From positions 1 through 6,018 of the forward strand of contig CAMFRJ010000084.1 in NCBI GenBank assembly GCA_945981915.1: DNA of 6,018 bases, written 5' to 3'. Source of the stretch: an uncultured Erysipelotrichaceae bacterium. GTDB lineage: Bacteria > Bacillota_I > Bacilli_A > Erysipelotrichales > Coprobacillaceae. This document shows positions 1 to 4,612 of the stretch, in pieces; position 1 is the first letter of the stretch, and every line of letters begins with the position of its first letter. The position numbers were made by a program, and so were the translations under genes. The notes below the pieces were generated by a model. That model searched no databases. It saw only the letters and a list, made by a program, of their open reading frames with translations, and was not told the origin of the DNA.

Positions 1-820
1 GATGAGGATGTGATCCAATAACTGCATCTACCCCTGCATCAATGGTAAAATGCGCTAACGATCTTTGATCATCATTAGCCTGATATTGTCTTTCAATTCC
101 CCAATGATAATAAACAAAAACCAATTGACATTTTTCTTTTTCTTTTAAGTTTTGAATTGCTGCTTTAATTTTAGCTCTTCCTTCTTCATTATTCATTGAC
201 AATGACAAAGAGCGATAACCTAAAAAACCACATTTAATTCCTTTGATATCTTTAACAAAATAATCGTCATATCCAAACAACCCTATTTGTGCTTCCTGCA
301 TATATTTTTTCGTATCACTAAGTCCCTGTTGATAATAATCTTCACTATGATTATTGGCAACACTGACCGCTTCAACACTACCTGATGTCAAGATCTTTGT
401 ATATTCAGGTTTACCGCTAAAAGGAAATTGTTTTGTCACATAATTCGTTGCAGTTGTAATTGGTCCTTCTAGATTGACCACTGTTAAATCATCTTTTTCA
501 AATACATCCTTGACTCTTCTTAAAAAATAAGTACTGTCACTTCCCTGATTGACATATTCTTGATTAAAAGAACCATCATAAGGTTGTCCTGCATAATTTC
601 CTAAAGTACAGTCACCCGCAAAAGAAATGGTAAAGCTTACATCCTGAACTTTTTTTTGCGTTTCCTTTTTTTCTGTCTTTGGTGTTGTTTTCTTTGGTTC
701 TTCATCTTTAACTTGATCATTCAAAGAACCAAAAACAACATATATCAACATTGCTATTACAGCGATAAAAAGCAATATTGCTACTGCTAATTTTTTCTTG
801 TTTATTTTCTTCTTATTCAT
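1..820 (-). CDS. CapA family (PGA_cap, metallophosphatase-fold) membrane-anchored protein, C-terminus cut off by the window edge
   Basis: The frame is open from an ATG at 820 to the left edge, giving 273 residues and no stop. Residues 1-10 are Lys-rich, 11-30 form one hydrophobic segment (signal anchor, no lipobox Cys), and 31-60 are a Lys/Glu/Thr/Pro linker. The rest would therefore lie outside the membrane. Family motifs follow in order: FAGDCTLG (68-74, Asp70), NLEGPIT (117-122), FSGKPEY (134-140), ANNHSEDY (155-162, His158), YYHWGIE (237-243) and GSHPH (269-273). These are the metal/phosphoesterase-like motifs of the CapA/PgsA family, known from poly-gamma-glutamate capsule synthesis. Many members sit outside any cap/pgs operon and have no proven role. 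Here no pgsB or pgsC is visible, so a capsule role is not supported. The family usually runs about 350-400 residues, so perhaps a quarter is missing. The start is supported by GAGGTG six bases upstream. The family call is firm; the substrate is unknown. Confidence 0.9.
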   Translation of the reverse strand, partial: MNKKKINKKKLAVAILLFIAVIAMLIYVVFGSLNDQVKDEEPKKTTPKTEKKETQKKVQDVSFTISFAGDCTLGNYAGQPYDGSFNQEYVNQGSDSTYFLRRVKDVFEKDDLTVVNLEGPITTATNYVTKQFPFSGKPEYTKILTSGSVEAVSVANNHSEDYYQQGLSDTKKYMQEAQIGLFGYDDYFVKDIKGIKCGFLGYRSLSLSMNNEEGRAKIKAAIQNLKEKEKCQLVFVYYHWGIERQYQANDDQRSLAHFTIDAGVDAVIGSHPH

Positions 821-826
821 GTCTTT

Positions 827-832
827 CACCTC
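827..832 (-). promoter_or_regulatory. Ribosome binding site of the CapA-like gene
   Basis: GAGGTG on the minus strand, six bases before the ATG at 820. It fixes the start of the edge-truncated CapA-like gene and agrees with the Lys-rich signal-anchor N-terminus beginning there. Confidence 0.75.
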
Positions 833-839
833 ATTCATT

Positions 840-848
840 ATTCTATCA
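840..848 (-). promoter_or_regulatory. Candidate extended -10 promoter of the CapA-like gene
   Basis: The minus strand reads TGATAGAAT, an extended -10 element (TGn plus TAGAAT, five of six matches to TATAAT), 20 bases upstream of the start codon. No good -35 hexamer is seen at 16-18 bp, which extended -10 promoters can tolerate. Predicted transcription begins around 833, which would put the GAGGTG site at the very 5' end. That tight fit lowers confidence. Confidence 0.35.
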
Positions 849-865
849 TATATCAAACTATGATA
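844..865. repeat. Inverted repeat TATCATA-N8-TATGATA in the divergent promoter region
   Basis: Perfect 7-bp arms at 844-850 and 859-865 with an 8-bp spacer lie midway between two divergent genes and overlap the candidate -10 elements on both strands. It could be an operator for a dimeric regulator. It could equally be two mirrored TATGAT-like -10 boxes in AT-rich DNA. No regulator gene is adjacent. Confidence 0.4.
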
Positions 866-869
866 AAAT
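859..869 (+). promoter_or_regulatory. Candidate -10 region for the GNAT gene
   Basis: Two overlapping candidates are seen: TATGAT at 859-864, and the extended form TGATAAAAT at 861-869. The -35 is weak in either case (TTCATT at 835-840 is 18 bp from the first). Transcription would begin near 871-876, leaving a leader of about 20 bases that carries the AGGA at 881-884. Confidence 0.4.
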
Positions 870-892
870 AATGAAAAGAAAGGAATCAAAAA

Positions 893-1348
893 ATGATACA
901 AGAAATTACACAAAACAAACTCTCCTATGCAAAGATACTTTGTGAAAGTGATCCCAACATCAATTTAGTCAATGATTATTTAAGAGAGGGACAATTATTT
1001 GCTTATTTTTATCATCAAATACCAGTCTCTTTTATTGTCATCCAACAAGTCGACAATGATACAATAGAAATCAAAAATCTTTTGACTATAGACACATATC
1101 GAGGACATGGTTTTGCAAGGCAATTGATCCAATATATCGAAAATCGCTTTCAAGATATTCCTCGAATCATTGTCGCTACAGCCAATTCTTCTATGTTCAA
1201 TATGTCTTTTTATACAAAGTTAGGCTATCATTATTGTTATAAGATAGACAACTACTTTATTGACAATTATCCGCAAGAAATCTATGAAAATGGCATTCAG
1301 GCTATTGATCTCATGTATTTTGAAAAAAATCGTTATTTATTTAATTAA
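893..1348 (+). CDS. GNAT-family N-acetyltransferase, YvbK-like
   Basis: A complete 151-residue single-domain GNAT, expected to transfer an acetyl group from acetyl-CoA to an amine; the substrate cannot be read from sequence. The acetyl-CoA pyrophosphate-binding loop is Arg70-Gly-His-Gly-Phe-Ala75, following the strand IKNLLTID. Motif B is seen as TANSS (96-100) and FYTKLGY (106-112). From memory, the N-terminal pattern (acidic-DP then a short helix, 18-33) and the C-terminal FI-x3-Y then ENGIQ (122-137) resemble Bacillus subtilis YvbK, an uncharacterised GNAT. The start is supported by AGGA at 881-884, eight bases upstream. It is divergent from the CapA-like gene and lies 75 bp before the MATE gene on the same strand, with no strong terminator between, so some co-transcription is possible. 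The superfamily call is firm; the subfamily call is moderate. Confidence 0.88.
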   Translation: MIQEITQNKLSYAKILCESDPNINLVNDYLREGQLFAYFYHQIPVSFIVIQQVDNDTIEIKNLLTIDTYRGHGFARQLIQYIENRFQDIPRIIVATANSSMFNMSFYTKLGYHYCYKIDNYFIDNYPQEIYENGIQAIDLMYFEKNRYLFN

Positions 1349-1376
1349 TTTTCAAAACAATGAAAAATGATATTAT
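1349..1376 (+). promoter_or_regulatory. Candidate promoter of the MATE gene
   Basis: TTTTCA at 1349-1354 (four of six matches to TTGACA), a 16-bp spacer, then TATTAT at 1371-1376 preceded by TG at 1368-1369, which makes an extended -10. Predicted transcription starts near 1383, leaving about 40 bases of leader before the MATE start, including AAAGGAGG at 1407-1414. It begins directly after the stop codon of the GNAT gene. Confidence 0.4.
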
Positions 1377-1423
1377 TTTCTAAAATTATGTTATCCTTAT
1401 TCACATAAAGGAGGAAAAACGTC

Positions 1424-2764
1424 ATGGAAAAAGATCTTACACAAGGAAACACCTTAAAACTCATTATTAGCTTTTGCATTCCTTTAATTGGTGGCGCCAT
1501 TTTCCAACAGCTCTATAACGTCGTGGATACTATGATTGTAGGGCGTTTTGTTGGTGTTGATGCTTTAGCAGCCGTTGGTTCAACAGGATCATTAAACTTT
1601 CTTGTTATTGGTTTTGTATTAGGTTTAACACAGGGATTTGGAATTCCAATTGCTCAAAGCTTTGGTGCTAGAGAACATAAAAGAATGTTGCAAACAATCA
1701 TGAATGCTTTTTATCTTTGCATTTTCTTTTCAATATTTTTAACTTTATTGACACATTTTACAACAGATACATTATTAACATGGATGCAAACACCAGAAAA
1801 TATTTTTAAGCAATCTTACCATTATATCTCGATTATCTTTTATGGCTTAACATGTACAATTGCTTATAATTTTCTTGCCAGCATTTCGCGTTCTTTAGGT
1901 GATAGTCAGACACCTTTATTATTTCTTATTATATCATCTGTTTTAAACGTAGTATTGGATTTAATCATGATCATCAATTTTCAAATGGGTGTTCAAGGTG
2001 CTGCTTTTGCTACTGTCATTTCACAAGGTATTTCTGCCGTTTTATGTTTCATTTATATGGCTAAAAAATATCCACAATTAAGATTTGATCAACATGCTCG
2101 TCAAATCAATCAAAATCTCATCATGAAATTAATCAATGTTGCAGTGCCTATGGCTTTACAATTTTCGATTACAGCTATTGGTGCTGTTATCTTACAAAGT
2201 GCTGTTAATACTTTAGGTTCTCAAAAAGTCGCTGCGATTGCAGCTGCACAAAAATTATCTATGTTTTTCACGCAACCAATGGATATGATGGGAGCCACAA
2301 TGGCAACATTTGCAGGTCAAAACTTAGGTGCTAAAAAAATCGGGCGTATTTTCAAAGGACTCAAAGAAGCTATGCTCTTAGTTATTGGTTATGGTATCAT
2401 CGCTTGTCTTTTCATGATTTTCTTTGGTAAATATCTCACTCTATTATTTGTATCAGGAAATGAGATAAGTGTTATCAATGATGCTCAACAATTTTTAATT
2501 TGTAACAGTCTTTTCTATTTTGTTTTAGGAATCTTATTTGTTTCAAGAAATACAATTCAAGGTTTGGGAAAATCTGCTTTAACAATGTTAGCAGGAGCTG
2601 CTGAATTAATTGCAAGAAGTGCTGTTGCCTTTTTACTAGTTGCACCTTTTGGCTATCAGGCCATTTGTTTTGCTAATCCAATAGCTTGGTTTGCTGCCAT
2701 TATCATACTCATCCCTACACTTCTTGTATTATTAAATCAGTTGAAAAAAGACGCTGCAAATTGA
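1424..2764 (+). CDS. MATE family multidrug/cation antiporter
   Basis: A complete 446-residue inner-membrane transporter of the usual MATE length, with about twelve hydrophobic segments in two halves (roughly 10-215 and 232-438). The N-half has the family sequence QQLYNVVDTMIVGRFVG (28-44), then LAAVG (48-52), GFGIPIAQSFGA (71-82) and SRSLGDSQTP (155-164). The C-half repeats the pattern with AAAQKL (273-278), ATFAGQNLGAKK (294-305) and NTIQGLGKSA (376-385). The conserved AELIAR is at 393-398. MATE proteins export drugs or metabolites using a sodium or proton gradient; neither ion nor substrate can be assigned here. AAAGGAGG nine bases before the ATG is a strong ribosome binding site and fixes the start. 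The gene converges on the DHH gene, with stop codons 11 bp apart, and its last codons carry the U-tract template of the opposing terminator. Confidence 0.95.
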   Translation: MEKDLTQGNTLKLIISFCIPLIGGAIFQQLYNVVDTMIVGRFVGVDALAAVGSTGSLNFLVIGFVLGLTQGFGIPIAQSFGAREHKRMLQTIMNAFYLCIFFSIFLTLLTHFTTDTLLTWMQTPENIFKQSYHYISIIFYGLTCTIAYNFLASISRSLGDSQTPLLFLIISSVLNVVLDLIMIINFQMGVQGAAFATVISQGISAVLCFIYMAKKYPQLRFDQHARQINQNLIMKLINVAVPMALQFSITAIGAVILQSAVNTLGSQKVAAIAAAQKLSMFFTQPMDMMGATMATFAGQNLGAKKIGRIFKGLKEAMLLVIGYGIIACLFMIFFGKYLTLLFVSGNEISVINDAQQFLICNSLFYFVLGILFVSRNTIQGLGKSALTMLAGAAELIARSAVAFLLVAPFGYQAICFANPIAWFAAIIILIPTLLVLLNQLKKDAAN

Positions 2765-2777
2765 TATGTAGCGTCTT
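2744..2777 (-). terminator. Intrinsic terminator of the DHH gene, embedded in the end of the MATE gene
   Basis: Arms 2748-2758 and 2767-2777 pair over 11 bp with one G-U wobble (AAGACGCT against AGCGTCTT at the base), closing an 8-base loop. On the minus strand the stem is followed by a run of six U (2744-2749, two of them in the stem). The hairpin spans the TGA of the MATE gene (2762-2764, in the loop) and reaches the TAA of the DHH gene. Read from the plus strand, the stem is followed by UUAAUCUAAUUG, a poor U-tract, so termination of the MATE transcript here should be weaker. Confidence 0.8.
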
Positions 2778-3774
2778 AATCTAATTGAAGTTCATCTTTA
2801 TACTGATATAAAACATCTAAAAACAGATCACGTATTTTATCATCTGGATAATTTCCTAGTAATCTAACCATCTCTTTAGGAATGAGTCCTCCTGACATTG
2901 AAGGATGCCCGCCACCATTACCATAATGACGTAACGCATGATGAATGACTTCACCAGCATGAATATCAGGATTTTCACTTCTTAATGAAAATTTAATACC
3001 ATCTTGACGATAAGCGTAGATGACTGTTAAATCGACTTCATTTAACTGTAAAATAAAATCAGAAACAATGGCAATCAAAGCATCAGGACAAGAAAATGGT
3101 ATTGCCGCAAAACCAACTTTACCATATAGCTTGATATTTTCAATAGCAGCTCCATATGCTTTTAAATCATGAAATTCAATGCTGTTTTTTTCAATCCGTG
3201 AAATCAAATGATCATCTTTTAAATAAAACAAATAAGTAAATGCTTCAATATCTTCTTGATGAACACCTCTTGATAATTGTAAAGTATCCATCTTCAAGCC
3301 ATAAAATAAAGCTGTTGCTGTTAAAACATCCATAGTTATACCAAGTTGTCGAAAATAATCGGTAATCAAAGTTGAACAACTACCAACTAAACGTATATCA
3401 CTGTATAAATAATCACAATCTTCATAAGTTGGATGATGATCTATACAAGCAATTTCATCCCCTATAAAATCCGTAATATTTCCACCATTTTTTTGTGAAT
3501 CAACACAAATGATATAATCATCTTCATGCATAGCTGATTGAATTTCATCATAACTATACATCTCAATTTCAAAAATTTCTGTCATTTTTTTTGTACTTAA
3601 TTTATCAATTTTCCCTGCATAACAAATTGTTGAAGGAATATCGAACGATGCTAATAATTTTTGCAAACCATAAGCAGATGCAATAGCATCAGGATCAGGA
3701 AAATTATGTGTCTGTATATAAATATGTTTTCCCTGACATATATCAATTAATTTTTTATAGTCTTCCATATTCAT
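2776..3774 (-). CDS. DHH/DHHA1 family phosphoesterase, NrnA-like
   Basis: A complete 332-residue cytoplasmic protein with both domains of the NrnA/RecJ-type DHH superfamily. The DHH domain shows motif I THNFPDPDAIAS (22-33, His23, Asp27, Asp29), motif II VDSQ (91-94, Asp92), motif III DHHP (112-115) and the later GSCSTLITD (131-139) and GLKMDT (159-164). The DHHA1 domain has FSLRSENPDIHA (262-273) and the substrate-binding GNGGGHPSMSGG (285-296). All expected metal ligands are present. Relatives hydrolyse short RNA (nanoRNA), cyclic dinucleotide products or 3'-phosphoadenosine phosphate with manganese; which applies here is not decidable. B. subtilis NrnA is close in length (about 313). The start is ambiguous: AGAGG lies three bases before the ATG at 3774 but nine before a second ATG at 3768, and the second spacing is more usual. 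It has its own promoter and terminator. Confidence 0.9.
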   Translation of the reverse strand: MNMEDYKKLIDICQGKHIYIQTHNFPDPDAIASAYGLQKLLASFDIPSTICYAGKIDKLSTKKMTEIFEIEMYSYDEIQSAMHEDDYIICVDSQKNGGNITDFIGDEIACIDHHPTYEDCDYLYSDIRLVGSCSTLITDYFRQLGITMDVLTATALFYGLKMDTLQLSRGVHQEDIEAFTYLFYLKDDHLISRIEKNSIEFHDLKAYGAAIENIKLYGKVGFAAIPFSCPDALIAIVSDFILQLNEVDLTVIYAYRQDGIKFSLRSENPDIHAGEVIHHALRHYGNGGGHPSMSGGLIPKEMVRLLGNYPDDKIRDLFLDVLYQYKDELQLD

Positions 3775-3800
3775 TTTCCTCTTTAAAATCTTTTATCTCT

Positions 3801-3809
3801 ATTATAACA
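3801..3809 (-). promoter_or_regulatory. Extended -10 promoter of the DHH gene
   Basis: The minus strand reads TGTTATAAT: a perfect TATAAT (3801-3806) with the TGn extension. The region 16-18 bp upstream is the T-rich terminator tail of the preceding gene, and no real -35 is seen, which an extended -10 can do without. Transcription would begin near 3794, about 20 bases before the first ATG. Confidence 0.6.
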
Positions 3810-3821
3810 AGAAAATAAAAG

Positions 3822-3846
3822 AAAAAAAGTTGTCTAACAACTTTTT
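3822..3846 (-). terminator. Intrinsic terminator of the YczE-like gene
   Basis: Arms AAAAAGTTGT (3824-3833) and ACAACTTTTT (3837-3846) enclose a 3-base loop, or 5 if the innermost pair stays open. It lies three bases past the stop codon of the YczE-like gene. On the minus strand the GC-containing core is followed by seven U and further U-rich sequence. The hairpin is symmetric, with TTTTTATTTT on the plus side too, so it could also stop transcription arriving from the left. That would include MATE readthrough antisense to the DHH gene. Confidence 0.8.
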
Positions 3847-3849
3847 ATT

Positions 3850-4503
3850 TTAATCTTGTTGAAAATTATGTAAATCAAGTTTTTGTACAACAGGTTGAAT
3901 ATATCTCATAAAGATTCCTAATAAAGGACCAAAGATAATTGTTGCAATGACAGTTCCTTCTCTAATTGAAGAAGGAATATGGAATATCAAGACAACAACC
4001 AAAATCACACCAATGGAAATGACATCAACAGCTTGTCTGATGATTGAAAACTGAAATGGTAATACTTTTGTCAAAGCTGCACAAGCTCCTTCTAATGCTG
4101 TCGTTACAGCATCAATACACATAATCGTTGAAACGAAAAAAGCATTCCAACAAACACCAAATACAAATAATAAGACATTGAGCATATAAGAATTGATTGT
4201 GATTGCACTTAACAGGTCGTATAATACAAAATTTGTAACATAACCAAAAATAATTGAACAAGGTATTTGGAGTAGTTGTACAGGTCTAAAATCTTTTTTC
4301 AAAATGATAATTTGAACAAGAACACAAGAACAATTCAAAATCATTGAGACAGTCCCTGCTTTTATTCCTAATAAATCATAACCTGTTTGACCTAAAGCAT
4401 CCCAAGCACCAACACCAACTGCGGCTTTTAAAGTCAAAGCACATCCAAAACCTATCATAATAAAACAAAATATAACCAATAAATATCTTTTTACATCCCT
4501 CAT
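3850..4503 (-). CDS. YczE/YyaS/YitT-type integral membrane protein
   Basis: From the ATG at 4503 this is a 217-residue membrane protein, close to B. subtilis YczE in length. Hydrophobic segments lie at about 7-27, 51-69, 76-97, 107-128, 159-177 and 183-201. The family mark GVGAWDAL (30-37) follows the first segment, and a second loop carries CIDAVTTALEG (129-139). The molecular function of the family is unknown; YczE has been linked to antibiotic synthesis in some bacilli, which should not be carried over here. The frame stays open upstream to a TTG at 4545, but that start has no ribosome binding site and lies upstream of the likely -10 box. The ATG at 4503 has AGGAG with an eight-base spacer. 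The gene stands alone between its own promoter and terminator. The family call is good; the role is unknown. Confidence 0.82.
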   Translation of the reverse strand: MRDVKRYLLVIFCFIMIGFGCALTLKAAVGVGAWDALGQTGYDLLGIKAGTVSMILNCSCVLVQIIILKKDFRPVQLLQIPCSIIFGYVTNFVLYDLLSAITINSYMLNVLLFVFGVCWNAFFVSTIMCIDAVTTALEGACAALTKVLPFQFSIIRQAVDVISIGVILVVVLIFHIPSSIREGTVIATIIFGPLLGIFMRYIQPVVQKLDLHNFQQD

Positions 4504-4510
4504 CGTTCTA

Positions 4511-4516
4511 TCTCCT
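4511..4516 (-). promoter_or_regulatory. Ribosome binding site deciding the YczE-like start
   Basis: AGGAGA on the minus strand, with AGGAG eight bases before the ATG at 4503. It selects that ATG over the upstream in-frame TTG at 4545, which has only T-rich sequence before it. Confidence 0.8.
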
Positions 4517-4530
4517 ATTTTTCTTTTGAT

Positions 4531-4559
4531 ATCATAATGAAACAATAGAAAAAAAACAA
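4531..4559 (-). promoter_or_regulatory. Sigma-A type promoter of the YczE-like gene
   Basis: On the minus strand, TTGTTT (4554-4559) and TATGAT (4531-4536) are separated by exactly 17 bp. The predicted start of transcription is near 4524, about 20 bases before the ATG at 4503. It lies between the GH1 terminator and the YczE-like start, so the gene need not depend on readthrough. Confidence 0.6.
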
Positions 4560-4572
4560 TGACTTTTTTATT

Positions 4573-4591
4573 TTTTTCATAAAATGAAAAA
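4573..4591. repeat. Small inverted repeat beside the GH1 terminator
   Basis: TTTTTCAT (4573-4580) and ATGAAAAA (4584-4591) form an 8-bp AT-rich palindrome around AAA. One arm overlaps the U-tract of the GH1 terminator, so the two hairpins compete. It has almost no GC pairs and no U-tract of its own on the minus strand, so it is probably not a terminator itself. Confidence 0.35.
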
Positions 4592-4612
4592 GCTTGTCTT
4601 GCAACAAGCTTT
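4587..4612 (-). terminator. Intrinsic terminator of the GH1 gene
   Basis: Perfect 9-bp arms AAAGCTTGT (4589-4597) and ACAAGCTTT (4604-4612) enclose a 6-base loop, followed on the minus strand by UUUUUCAUUUU. The stem overlaps the TAA stop of the GH1 gene (4611-4613). It separates GH1 from the YczE-like gene. On the plus strand the stem is followed by AATCAGAAAG, so it acts in one direction only. Confidence 0.75.

Noticed and set aside
1349..1366. Hairpin TTTTCA-N6-TGAAAA just after the GNAT stop as a terminator.
   Set aside because: Only six AT-rich pairs and no U-run directly after it; it overlaps a better promoter candidate.
3775..3849. A small RNA gene in the A-rich gap between the DHH and YczE-like genes.
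   Set aside because: The 75-bp gap is fully explained by the YczE-like terminator, the extended -10 promoter and the ribosome binding site.
3954..3977. Inverted repeat TTCCTTCT / AGAAGGAA (8-bp arms, 8-base loop).
   Set aside because: It lies inside the YczE-like coding sequence with no U-tract and no adjacent gene boundary; most likely chance.
4504..4545. Extra 14 N-terminal residues for the YczE-like protein from a TTG start.
   Set aside because: No ribosome binding site, and the stretch overlaps a promoter; the ATG at 4503 is much better supported.
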